From positions 60,895,434-60,959,433 of the forward strand of contig OZ022506.1 in assembly GCA_963989385.1 (NCBI GenBank): DNA of 64,000 nt, in the 5' to 3' direction. The position numbers and the translations under genes are program-made. Under the pieces are notes generated by a model, which worked only from the letters and a program-made list of their open reading frames with translations, was not told where the DNA came from and did no database searches. Of the stretch, positions 1-11,154 are shown piece by piece (position 1 is the first letter of the stretch; every line of letters begins with the position of its first letter). This DNA comes from Ctena decussata. Lineage: Eukaryota > Mollusca > Bivalvia > Lucinida > Lucinidae.

Positions 1-1305
1 GCTGCGGGGCTGTTCAAGTAATATTAAAAGATGAGATAAACATTGGTGAACAGACATTAGAGCTTTGCTGGAACAACGAATATGCTACTTTGGACATGAA
101 ACAATATCGAAACTACGGCTGGTTCGTCAACGACGTCATTGACGTGCGGCGCATTTCGTTACGTTACCATGCCTTCTTTCTATCTCGACATCTCAATTAC
201 TGTATTTTTATGACATTTTCAGACCATAATGCAAATAGATTAAGGTACTTGGATGCGAAATTTTATTGCTCTCTCTTTATTCTACATGATTTTATAGCTG
301 CAGTGACATTACTTCTGGATAAACCCTCGTAGTATATGCCTAGTTTGGATAAAATCCGTGGTATAAAAGCTGTTCACGAAACAGACAAAGAAAGCGCATA
401 CGACGTGTGAAGGTAGAAAGGGGGTTGGGTGGTTTAAGGGGGGGGGGGGGGGGGCGGGTTAGGCTCGCAGAAACTACATGGTATTACCATGCAGGAGGTA
501 TGATTAAACAAAAATAAATACAATTATACGAGAATAGGGAAATCGATTAAAGTTTCAGCCAACTTGCATACTGGAGAAGGACGGGATCGAATTCATGACC
601 GATGTTTAACAGGCAGGTAGCTCAACCACTACACCAAGAACGCATCTGCAGACACAGCAACGTAAACCGTCAAGCAGAAAAGCATAGTTCCCGCGATATA
701 TTTATAATTTTACGAATTTTACAGTTATTTTGATCTACTTCTACACTGTTAAGTCAACCATGTCTCAAAATTTAGAGTCATTACAGTTTATATGTTTTAG
801 GAGGTCTGATCTGGGTCCACAATGTCCTTTGCATGATGTGAGTCGAACTGGAGTGTAGCTAGAGTCTTCTCCACGCACTCAAAGTGAATACCAAAACTGT
901 ATACTTGAACTTCACGCACTCAAGGCTTACTCGAGCGTCACTTCAACCGACCTTACTGAAGTATGAGTCGAGTATGAGTTTGGGTTGTGTTTGTGAATAT
1001 GGGCCTGAGTGGTTTATTTTTGTGCATAATGATTACAACTTTGTGATTTATGACATCTTCAAAGGTTGATTTGTCGTAGCACTAAAATGTTCTTCTGAAA
1101 ATATGAAGAAGCATTTAATTTTTACTTAAAGGGGTGAATTAAATGGATTTAGTCATGACTATTACAATTAAGATAGGAAGGAGAGAGTCATACCAATTTA
1201 ATCCCCTATTTTAGGCCAGCAAAGAAGTTTGTATGAAGTTTCTTTCATTTATATTGTCATTTCTTGAAATCTGACTCACAAAATTCATAATGTTTTCCAG
1301 AAGGT
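1..1305. other. Low-copy DNA, no gene recognised
   Basis: No open frame here resembles a known protein; the longest are short and without domain motifs. There is a G homopolymer at 438-454 and a tRNA-like relic at 575-645, listed separately. I see no tandem array like those further along, so this may be intergenic or intronic host DNA. Confidence 0.5.
575..645 (-). repeat. tRNA-like relic, possible SINE head
   Basis: Read on the minus strand, this stretch has a box A-like motif (TGGTGTAGTGGTT) and, about 40 bases on, a box B-like motif (ATTCGATCCC), the spacing of an internal RNA polymerase III promoter. The central loop reads CTGTTAA, which would be a GTT (Asn) anticodon. The acceptor and anticodon stems do not pair cleanly, so I do not call a functional tRNA. 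It could be a tRNA pseudogene or the head of an old SINE. Confidence 0.35.
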
Positions 1306-1318
1306 GAGAATGAATACC

Positions 1319-1575
1319 TGACTGACTGCTTGCTTTACGTCCACGGTAAACAACTATGGTCATGTCAGGGCGGTCAGTTAACCTAACCACACTATTCCTG
1401 GGCAGGCATAGACCTCCTAAGCGGTTAACCACTACTAAGTGCACATACTTTCGCCAGACTGCCCTTCTTGAATCAGCGGAAGGAGAAACGAAAGTATGTG
1501 GCCAGACCGGGTATCGAACCCAGGACCTCTGACTTATGAGTCAGGTGCCCTACCGATTGCGCTACGCGGCCCGGC
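1319..1575 (-). mobile_element. tRNA-derived SINE, full length with TSDs
   Basis: This is a complete short interspersed element on the minus strand. Its 5' end (1575 downward) is a tRNA-Met-like head with box A (TAGCGCAATCGG), a CAT anticodon in a CTGAC/GTCAG stem and box B (GGTTCGATACCC). A body of about 180 bp follows, then a tail with CAGT repeats. The insertion is flanked by a perfect 13-bp direct repeat GAGAATGAATACC at 1306-1318 and 1576-1588, the mark of LINE-driven target-primed insertion. The 6-base anticodon loop argues against a working tRNA gene. A second, 5'-truncated copy of the same body lies at 38851-39063 on the plus strand. Confidence 0.9.
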
Positions 1576-2089
1576 GAGAATGAATACCATCGCCAAGAAC
1601 CGTATAATACTGTATCATAGTTACGAATTTAACCGTAGAATGATATATCTTAGCCGAAAGAAACCATAACATCTACTGACGAATACTATAACAAGAAATG
1701 ATGAAAAAGGCAAATTACGGCACAAAAGTGGCTTTCAGGAAAGAGATTTAAGGTTGGTGGACAACATTATTATGTTTAAGAACCTGATTGAGGATTATAT
1801 TCTACAAATATACGATGAAATGTCTACTTTCACTTTCTTCTCTATAAAAGCTGATTTCAGGAAGAATAAAGCACTAATCAGCCCGGAATATATGTATTGT
1901 TATGGTAAAACCTATTACATGGATATTTTCATGTGAATAAAGACATATATACCTTAATTATCAAATTTTACTCCAGTTTTATAATTTGTTTACACGGTTT
2001 CTAATGACGCTTTCCCACAATTCTTTGTAAAACCGATGAAAACCATAACGTTAACATACGCATACAGAATACCGCAATAACACATTGTA

Positions 2090-2560
2090 GGTAGTGACAC
2101 CTACAGTATAAATAATACATTACTTACATGATCACTGGTGTGTAGATGAATTGTTCAACCTTGTTAAAATAGTCTCACCTGTTTCACCTGTGTGTTTTGA
2201 CAAAAAAATAAAGACACAGACCACATCTTTTTTCATCTGCTCAGCCTCATAATGTGTGAAAGAGTTTGAAAAAATAATTGCTAGCTCGCTCTCCATTATG
2301 CAACAAGGAACTCTCAGCACTAAGTATATTTTCAATAACAATATTATTTTTTCAGATTATTGCGCACAAAATTACCCTTTGATCTTTTCTTATAAAAACA
2401 CTTTTTAACATTAACAAATGCTGCATTTTGGGAGTCTGAATTGTCAGAAACAACATAAAGAAGGCATATGCTAAGTTTTGGAAAGATCAGTGGTATTTTG
2501 AGTGTTTTATGCAGATTTTTGTCTTTGTCCCAAATCAGTGATTATCACCTCCTTAATCAA
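2090..2560. repeat. Dispersed repeat, sibling of 53340-53905
   Basis: This segment matches 53340-53905 almost throughout, including the stretch that gives similar but meaningless minus-strand translations in both places. At 53037-53715 the sequence forms an arm and spacer of a long inverted repeat; here only one arm is present. The 93-bp internal duplication of the other copy is absent. I read it as half of a non-autonomous foldback-type DNA element; the ends are not defined. Confidence 0.7.
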
Positions 2561-2839
2561 TAGATTATTTAGTAACAATATGTATATGACAGCTGGACTG
2601 GTACTGCGTGTATCACTTTGAAGACAGTTAGGATGCTATTGACTACTTTGATTGCAGCTGAAGCATTTATGTGGTCACAAACAATTTCATAGCTGTCTAA
2701 GGTCGGAATTAAGTAATCAGCATAGAAATAATTGTGAATTACATGGGCTAAACTTGCGTTTATATCTTGCAGAATAGCTGTCTGTGCTTTTTACATTTTA
2801 TGAAACCTCTCTAAACCATAATTTATCCTTTGTAGTTTG

Positions 2840-3285
2840 TACATATGAAGAAAAACAAAGACTTGCCTATGCCCTCGGTAGTGGAGGAAGGGAAAATATT
2901 GTGAACTGTGCAGAAGTAGGCTCTATCTATAAAAGTATTGACTTGCATAAATCCCTAAATATAGATGTCTTTCTGAAGAAACGAAACAATTTTCTACCGT
3001 CTTTCTTGAATGGAATAAAAGACAATATGGGACCAGACCAGTTACTGGCAAAGTGTTGCAATCGAACAAGAATACAGTATGAGTTCTCCTTCTTCGGTAG
3101 CACCAGTATCTTTTACTAAAATGTGCTGCAATATCAGGCTTCTCAAAGTCGAGTTTGCATTGACATGAATGGAATGGTAGGACCTTGTGGAAGTTACCCA
3201 ACAGTGTCAAGTTGGTTGGCTTCACAAAGTACACAACCCATATCATTTCCTTTATCTGACTGCCAGCTAGCCTTTGATAATGACC
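2840..3285 (+). pseudogene. Fragment of uncharacterised invertebrate protein family
   Basis: One frame reads as protein-like sequence for about 145 codons. The first half (to 3116) contains a segment like FLKKRNNFLPSFLNGI. An in-frame TAA at 3117-3119 interrupts it. The second half has GPCGSYPTVSSWL and then LAFDNDQV. From memory, the pattern of G-S-Y-x-T-x3-W-L followed by A-F-D-N-x-Q recurs in a multi-copy, functionally unknown family in cnidarians and molluscs; I could not check this. There is no start codon context; a TTTGTAG acceptor-like site precedes the homologous part. After 3285 the frame runs into non-coding repeat sequence. It is most likely a dead exon fragment. Confidence 0.5.
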
Positions 3286-3401
3286 AAGTTGATTCCCGAT
3301 CAGGCATCATAAACATTTTCAGTCCCCGATCAGGAATCAGAATTACTTTTAAAATTTTCATATTTTCATAATTCAATAACTTTCAAATTAAGAACTTTAA
3401 A

Positions 3402-4858
3402 ACAAGAGGCCCACGGGCCACAAAGCTCACCAGATCTCTAGCTCAAAATTGCTATCAAATTTGTAGAGGCTCAAAATTGCTGTCACATTTGTACAGGCTA
3501 ATACAAAGTATACAACTACAAAGTCTCAGTCTGACAGTCTGTTGAGTTGATAACAAAATATGTAACTATTTTCCATTTTTTGATTGCAGTAAATGCATAT
3601 ACAAAGTAAACAGTAAACACATATTTTGAAATAAACATATAGCTGGAAGCAGACTTCTCAAGGAACATTTCTAATACAGTTTTGTCAACATATCTTCAAT
3701 GGCTTGGCTTTAAATGCCACTGGCCCAGTATCGGCCCAGTGTTTTCAGAGGAGATAATTTTTTTAAGTATTTTTTTCCTCTTTTTTTTTTTGCATTTTGG
3801 TTTCCATGGCAACCAATAAAAAAAGCAGTACACAAAAAAACATACAGCTGATAGCAGATTTCTCAAGGAACATTTCTATAAAAGTTTTGTCAACATATCT
3901 GCAATGGCTTGGCAGTAAATGCCATTTTTCAATTTTCCCCATTATAAGTCAATGCAACTATAAGTTGCCACAGCAACCATACTAAAGAGCAGATTTTCAT
4001 AAAAAACACAAACTATCAATCCCCTAGCCTAAGGATACTACAAATGAAATCTGGGCCTTATAAGCCCAGTGGCTTCAGCAGAGATAATTTTTTAAGTATT
4101 TTGTTCCCATTTTTTTGCATTTTGGTTTCCATGGCAACGAATAAAAGGCGCAGTTGGCCAAAAAAACATATAGCTGATAGAAGACTTCTCAAGGGACATT
4201 TCTATAAAAGTTTTGTCAACATATCTGCAATGGCTTGGCAGTAAATGCCATTATACTATTTTCTCCATTTTAAGTCAATGCAACTATAAGTTGCCATAGC
4301 AACCAAACTAAAGAGTCTATTTTCATAAAAAACATAAACTTTCAATCCCCTAGCCTAAGGATACTACAGATGAAATCTGAGCCTTATCAGCCCCGGTGGC
4401 TTCAGAGGAGATAAAATTTTAAGAATTTTTCCCCATTCTTTTGCATTTTGGTTTCCATGGCAACCAATAAAAGCAGCAGTGGGCCAAAAACATATAGCTG
4501 ATAGAAGAACATTTCTATAAAAGTTTTGTCAACATATCTGCAATGGCTTGGCAGTAAAAGCCATTTTTCAATTTTCCCCATTATAAGTCTATGGGAACTC
4601 TAAGTTGCCATAGCAACCAAACTAACAGGCAGATTTTCATAAAAAACACAAACTTTCAATCCCCCAGCCGAAGGATGCTATAGATGAAATTTGGGCCCAA
4701 TCGGCCCAGTGGCTTCAGAGGAGATGTCGTTTGTAAGTGTTGACGGACGACGACGACATACGACATACGACGTACGACATACGACAGACGCCGACGAAGA
4801 CGGACAACTGCCTATCCTATAAGCTCCCCCGGAGCCTTCGGCTCTGGTGAGCTAAAAA
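3402..4858 (+). mobile_element. Type I tandem-repeat element (copy A)
   Basis: The element opens with ACAAGAGGCCCACGGGCC, a short hairpin, followed by GCTCACC. It closes with an ACG-rich microsatellite (4740-4805) and a terminal hairpin of AGCTC...GGAGCC/GGCTC...GAGCT with TAAAAA after it. In between are about three units of 310-330 bp, each a diverged dimer of roughly 165-bp halves; each half carries a CCATGGCAACCA or GCCATAGCAACCA motif. The plan matches bivalve 'pearl'/HINE elements, non-autonomous and moved by a rolling-circle (Helitron-like) transposase in trans. No protein is encoded. Assignment to Helitrons is inference. Confidence 0.7.
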
Positions 4859-5514
4859 TTCTGCGCGCAAGAAATCTAGATATATCATTCATCTTTAAGT
4901 TGGTAAAGTTTCATGCAGATTAAGTGAAAACTGTGACACATTTTTTTAGTTTTGTGAGGGCACTATAAAAATGACTGAAATGTTCCCGATCGAGTGACAA
5001 TTTACTAATTTTAGTAACATATACCTGTCAAATTCTCAAAGTTCACCAAAGGTCATTGATTCCCGATCGGGGGAGTTTCTTCTACTGATAGCAATAAATG
5101 CAAATTTTCTATTTTGCCATTATAAGTCAATGGCAACTTTAAGTTCCCATAGCAACCAGACTGCTAGAGCAATTGCTAAGAAAAACAGTACTTTTATAGA
5201 GGGCAGTGCCAAGATCCTTTCTGTAAAGTTTGAGCTTTATTGGTTGCATAGTTTCTGAGGAGATGATTTTTTAATATTTTTTCTATTTTTAACCATTCGG
5301 TTGCCATGGCAACCAGCCAAATTGTGCAATTGACAAAAATTTCATGTGGTTGATGTAGGACTACTCAAGGAACATTTCTGTAAAAGTTTTGTCAAAATAT
5401 CTGCAGTGACATAGCGATAAATGCAAATTTTCAATTTTTCCCATACAAGTCAATGAAAACTTTAAGTTGCCATAGCAACCAAAGTTCTGAAGCAATTTGG
5501 ATAAACAAGAGGGC

Positions 5515-7873
5515 CATGGTGGCCCTGAATTGCTCACCTGAGCATTAATCAGTTCACTGGCTCTGGTGAAGATTTATAAGAGTTTTTACCATACTAACAT
5601 TTGACCTAGTTTTTGACCCGACACAACCCAGTTTCAAACTTGGCCTGGATATTGTAAGAATAAACATTCTGACACAGTTTCATTGAGATTGGATCAAAAC
5701 TGTGCCCTCTGGAGCGTATACAAGGTCGCTCTTATATTTGACCTAGTGACCAAGTTTTTGACCCGACACAACCCAGTTTCAAACTTTACCTAGATTTCAT
5801 TAAGATAAACATTCTGACAGAGTTTCATGAAGATTGGATGAAAACTGTGCCCTCTATGGTGTACACAAAGTTTTTCTAAGATTTGACTTTGAGCCGACGT
5901 GACTCAGTTTCATAGGGGGCTTAGATATATGGACAATAAACATTTTGACATAGTTTCATGAAGATTGGATCAAAACTATGCCTTCTAGTGCTTACACAAC
6001 GTTTTTCTAAGATTTGACCTAGTGACCTAGTTTTTTACCCGACATGACCTACTTTCAAACTTGGTCGAGAGTTTATGAAGATAAACATTCTGACAAAGTT
6101 TCATAAAGATTAGATCAAAACTGTGTCCTCTAGAGTGTACACAAGGTTTTTCAATGATTTGACCTAGTGACCAAGTTTTTGACCCGACATGACCCAGTTT
6201 CAAACCTGTCCTACATATTATGAGGATAAACATTGTGACAAAGTTTCATGAACTTTGAATCAAAACTGTGCCTTCTAGAGCGTACACAAGGTTTTTCTAA
6301 GATTTGACCTAGTGACCTAGTTTTTGATCGGACATGACCCAGTTTCAAACTCGGCCTAGAGTTTATGGAGATAAACATTCTGACAATGTTTCATAAAGAT
6401 TGGATCAAAACTGTGTCCTCTAGAATGTACACAAGGTTTTTCTATGATTTGACCTAGTGACCTAGTTTTTGACCCGACGTGACCCAGTTTCGAACTTGTC
6501 TTAGATATTATAAGGATAAACATTCTGACATAGTTTCATGAATTTTGGATGAAAACTGTGCCTTCTAGAGCGTAAACAAGGTTTTTCTAAGATTTGACCT
6601 AGTGACCAAGTTTTTGACCCCACATGACCCAGTTCTAAACTTATCCTACATATTATGAGGATAAACATTCTGACAAAATTTCATGAACTTTGGATCACAA
6701 CTGTGCCTTCTAGAGCTTACACAAGGTTTTTCTAAGATTTGACCTAGTGACCTAGTTTTTTACCCGACATGACCTACTTTCCTACTTCGCCTAGAGTTTA
6801 TGGAAGTAAACATTCTGACAAAGTTTCATAAAGATTAGATCAAAACTGTGTCCTCTAGAGCGTACACAAGGTTTTTCTATGATTTGACCTAGTGACCTAG
6901 TTTTCAACCCAACATGACCCAGTTTCAAACTTGTCCTACATATTATGAGGATAAACATACTGACAAAGTTTCATGAACTTTAGATCAAAACTGTGCCTTC
7001 TAGAGCGTACACAAGGTTTCTCTAAGATTTGACCTAGTGACCTAGTTTTTGACCCAACATGACCCAGTTTTGAACTTTCAAACTTGGTCGAGAGTTTATG
7101 AAGATAAACATTCTGACAATGTTTCATAAAGATTGGATCAAAACTATGTCCTCTAGAGCATACACAAGGTTTTATTCTATGATTTGACCTGGTGACCTAG
7201 TTTTTGACCTGACATGACCCAATTTCAAACTTATCCTAGATATTATAAGGATAAACTTTCTGATAAAGTTTCATGAACTTTGGATCAAAACTGTGCCTTC
7301 TAGAGCGTACACAAGGTTTTTCTAAGATTTGACCTAGTGACCTAGTTTTTGACCGGACATGACCCAGTTTCGAACTTGGCCTAGAGTTTATGGAGATGAA
7401 CATTCTGACAAAGTTTCATAAAGATTGGATCAAAACTGTGTCCTCTAGTGCGTACACAAGGTTTTTCTATGATCTGACCTAGTGACCTAGTTTTACACCC
7501 GACGTCACCCAGTTTCGAACTTGTCCTAGATATTATGAGGATAAACATTCTGACAAAGTTTCATGAACTTTGGATGAAAACTGTGCCCTCTAGAGCGTAC
7601 ACAAGGTTTTTCTAAGATTTGACCTAGTGACCTAGTTTTTGATCTGACATGACCCAGTTTCAAACTTGGCCTAGATTTTATAAAGTCTAACATTCTGACA
7701 AAGTTTCATAAAGATTGGATCGAAACTGTGCCTGCTAGAGTGTACACAAGCAAAAGTTGACGGACGTCCGGACGGACGGACGGACGTCCGGACGGACGTC
7801 CGGACGGACGTACAACGGACATTGGGGTATCCCAAAAGCTCACCCTGAGCACTTTGTGCTCAGGTGAGCTAAA
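5515..7873 (+). mobile_element. Type I element (copy B), complete
   Basis: Both ends are clear. The 5' end is ACAAGAGGGCCATGGTGG, a GGGCC/GGCCC hairpin, then TTGCTCACCTGAGCA. The 3' end has a GGACGGACGTCC microsatellite (about 7757-7815) and the hairpin GAGCACTTTGTGCTC extended by CTCAC.../...GGTGAGC, then TAAAA. The 5' GCTCACCTGAG is the reverse complement of the strand in the 3' hairpin, so the ends form a subterminal inverted repeat. The body is an array of 145-bp monomers. There is no coding sequence. It lies inside copy C. Confidence 0.8.
5590..7748 (+). repeat. 145-bp satellite array with 290-bp higher-order unit
   Basis: The motif GATTTGACCTAGTGACC recurs near 6012, 6156, 6301, 6446, 6591, 6736, 6881, 7026, 7181, 7326, 7471 and 7616, nearly all exactly 145 bp apart. 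Two monomer variants alternate: one has CATAAAGATT...TGTCCTC, the other CATGAACTTT...TGCCTTC. This makes a 290-bp dimer. The alternation breaks at 6446/6591, where two of the second type are adjacent. The step 7026-7181 is 155 bp because of a short internal duplication. A related array is at 37300-38400. Confidence 0.9.
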
Positions 7874-9616
7874 AACAGTATTATTGGTTCCCCCTGCCTA
7901 TAGATGCTATATATGAAATTTAGTTACAATGGGCCTTATAGTTTCAGAGAAGATGTCGTTTGAAAATGTTGATCTACGGACGGCGGACAACGGACGACGG
8001 ATGCCTGCCTATACTATAAGCTCACCTGTGAGCCTTCGGCTCAGGTGAGCTAAAAAGTATGTTTGGCTGCTAAAAACAGCCACCATGTACACAAATGTAT
8101 AGCATTATGATTCACTCAACTTTCAAAATGTGTGAATAACTTCTAAAGTACAAGCCCTATAAACCTAATTCTGAGCTCTCTAGTAAGTGAATTTGGACAA
8201 AGAATCCAAATCTGGATTTTTTTTTGGTGGGGGTGGGGGCTGGGGGTATACAGATATGGAGCAGAGACTCAAACTGCAGCTCAAACTACCAAAGGGAAAT
8301 TACACACAAAGTATGAATGCAAGAGTTGTCATTCATGTATAAGGCAAATCATCTAGACCTGTTCTGCATATCTCTGAAGTATCATATAAATATTTCAAAA
8401 GGTATTAAAGTTATGGAGCTGACATCTAAAACCATCAAAGGGGAGATAACTAAAAAAGTAATAAATAGAAATGTGTCCATCGGACACGGATGCCCCACCT
8501 AGTGCCTTGAGTAAGATGGCACCTTGATTAAGTTACTGGCACTTGTAGGATAACTAGGTTCATGGCGGCAGACTTGTACAATATAAAAGGCAAATCAAGA
8601 GAAATGAAATATCAAAACGACCTATGCAGGACTAAGTTATAGGCCAGACACAAAAAATTTTCACTATAGCCTATACATAAAGTTTACATGCGCAGTGTGA
8701 CCTTGACCGTCAAGCTAGGGGTTTGTCATGAGGATCATTTATGCAATATAGTTTTGAATCCCACCATCCAGGATAAAGTTATGGACAGGACATAAACATG
8801 TTTCACTGAAGCCTATGCATAAAGTTTAAGAGCAAATTGTGACCTTGACCTTTGAGCTAATGATATGATTCTTGCATGTGACACATCAACTTGTCATAAT
8901 AATTATTTATGTCAGATAATTTTGAAATCCCATCATGCAGGACAACATTTCACTAAGCTTAAGTGCTGAATGTGACCTTGACCTTAAAGCTAGCAGCATG
9001 GTTTTTGCACATGACACACCATCTTGCCATGACAATTATTTATGCCAAATAATTTTGTCATCCCACCATGCAGGACAAAGTAATGGACCAGACATGAACA
9101 TATTTTATTATAGCCTATGCACAAAGTTAAAGTGCGGACTGTGACCTTGACCTTTAAAATAGTGACATGGTTTTTCACGGGACACATCATCTTGTCATGA
9201 TGATCATTTGTGTCAAATATTTTTTAAATCCCGCCATGCAGTCCAAAGTTACAGGTCAGACACAAACATATTTCATTTTTGCCTATGTACATAGTTTAAG
9301 TGCAGACTGTGACCTTGACCTCTGAGATATCAACATGGTTCTTGCATGTGACACACCATCTTGTCATGATGATCATTTGAGCCAAATAATTTGTAAATCC
9401 GACTATGCAGTCTAAAGTTATAGGTTGGACATGAACATATTTCATTATAGCCTATGTACAAAGTGCAGACTGTGACCTTGACCTTTGAGATAGCGATATG
9501 GTTTTTGCATGTGACACACCGCCTTGTCATAATGATCATTTTTGCCAAATAATTTTTTAATCCCACCATGCAAACCAAAGTAATGAATTGGACTCTATTT
9601 CGGTGACACACATACA

Positions 9617-10293
9617 CAGGGCTCGAAATTTACACTCGTCCGCTCGTATTTACGAGTAGATGATCGGTAAGGACGAGTGAAAATTGTCACTGACTTGCCC
9701 TGCCGGACGAGTAGGTTTTTCCTCCATGAAAATTGTCTAATCATGCCGTTCAGGAAAAGCACTTTACAAATCGATCAAATTACAGCAAACAAATATTGAC
9801 TGTAACGCAAAAAGCATGAAATCCCGCATCGTGTAATCTAAAAATGAAAACAGCAATGGCAAACTGTAAATAAACGGTGCGCCTGCGCATATCGAACATC
9901 GACCCGATGAGGATTCGCACCAACGCGGTTTCGCCTAAGTTGTTTGCGCTCTATAACTGCACGATTACAAATTCATAATCCAACTCAAATAGTTGTATAG
10001 GACATTATTTTCACGTCCTCTCCTGAATAAAGTAGAAAAAATCTACTTTGATGCAGAAATCTTTATTAACGAAACCTCTTTGGCAAAATCTGAATTGGGA
10101 CGAAACCATATACCTACGGAAAGTACCAGAAATAACCGAGTGAAAATGAAAGTAAAAGTAGAATACGTTCGAGGGAAAAATGAGTGATATCAGACAGTTT
10201 TTAAGGACGAGTAGATTTTTGAAAGGACGAGTAAAAATTTGAAAGCACTTGCCATGCAGGACAAGTATGTTCAAAAAAAATTTTCGAGCCCCG
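9617..10293. mobile_element. hAT-like MITE with GGACGAGT subterminal repeats
   Basis: The left end is CAGGGCTCGAAATTT and the right end AAATTTTCGAGCCCCG, imperfect terminal inverted repeats. Near both ends the motif GGACGAGT (or its complement ACTCGTCC) recurs several times, as subterminal transposase sites do in hAT elements. No transposase is encoded in the 677 bp. The 8-bp target duplication expected for hAT cannot be confirmed because the right flank is a CATA microsatellite; the left flank is CACATACA. Class assignment rests on the CAGGG terminus and is tentative. Confidence 0.6.
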
Positions 10294-10338
10294 ATACATA
10301 CATACATACATACATACATACATACATACATACATACA
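10294..10338. repeat. (CATA)n microsatellite
   Basis: About eleven tandem CATA units lie directly against the right end of the hAT-like MITE. Both strands read through it in an open frame, which is an artefact of the 4-bp period. Confidence 0.95.
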
Positions 10339-11154
10339 GGGTAGAATCTATATGCCCTTCTGCCATTTCATGGCGGGGGCATAAGAAAGCAAAAGTTGTC
10401 ATTCTTTTTCGTGACACATTGTCATGACCTGTTCTACATATCTGTGAAGTATCATATAAATATTTCAAAAGGTATTCATTCAAGTTATAGAGTGGGCACG
10501 AAATAACACCTAAAACCATCAAGGGGATATAACTCAAAAAGTAAGAAAGCAAGAGTTGTCATTCTTGTTTGCAACATATCATCCTGACCTGTTCTACATA
10601 TCTGTGAAGTATCATGAAAATATTTCAAAAGGTATTCAAGTTATAGGGCAGACACAAAATCACACCCAAAACCATCAAGGGGAAATAACTCAAAAAGTAA
10701 GAAAGCAAGAGTTGTCACTCTTGTTTGTGACACATCGTCATGACCTGTTCTACATATCTGTGAAGTATCATGAAACTATTTCAAAAGATATTCAAGTTAT
10801 AGAGCGGACATGAAATCACACCTAAAACCACCAAGGGGAAATAACTCAAAAAGCAAGAGTTGTGATTCTTGTTTGCTACATATCATCATGACCTGCTCTA
10901 CATACCTGTAAAGTATCATGAAAATATTTCAAAGGGTATTCAAGTAACAATGCGGACAGGAAATCACACCCAAAACTATCAAGGGGAAATAACTCAAAAT
11001 GTAAGAAGGCAAGAGTTGCCATTCTTGTTCGTGAAATATCGTCATGACCTGTTCTACATACCTGTGAAATGTCATGAAAATATTTCAGAAGGTATTCAAG
11101 TTATACAGCAGACACAAAATCAACACAAAACAAGAGGGCCCACTCACCTGAACA

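Larger units (their letters stand above)
5070..8055 (+). mobile_element. Type I element (copy C), split by copy B
   Basis: The parts at 5070-5514 and 7874-8055 are one element, related to copy A by the GCCATAGCAACCA monomer. The right part ends with an ACGG-type microsatellite and the hairpin GAGCCTTCGGCTC inside AGCTCACC/GGTGAGCT, then TAAAAA. Copy B (5515-7873) is inserted inside a monomer; removing it restores a continuous repeat. The 5' terminus is not seen: sequence before 5070 contains TTCCCGATCG motifs, also found near 3290-3350, and may belong to a different host repeat into which copy A was inserted. Confidence 0.65.
8467..10384 (+). mobile_element. Type II tandem-repeat element, split by a MITE
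   Basis: It begins AGAAATGTGTCCATCGGACACG, a TGTCC/GGACA hairpin, then GATGCCCC. It ends with the hairpin ATGCCC...GCCATTTCATGGC...GGGGGCAT and AAG. The body has about six monomers of 130-169 bp, each with TGACCTTGACC and a TGCATGTGACACACC-like segment. The end is displaced by the hAT-like MITE at 9617-10293 and a CATA microsatellite that seems to take the place of the usual ACGT tract. It sits inside the type IV copy. Confidence 0.7.

Noticed and set aside
1506..1575. Functional tRNA-Met gene
   Set aside because: The anticodon loop has six bases, acceptor pairing is imperfect and the sequence is the head of a SINE with target duplications.
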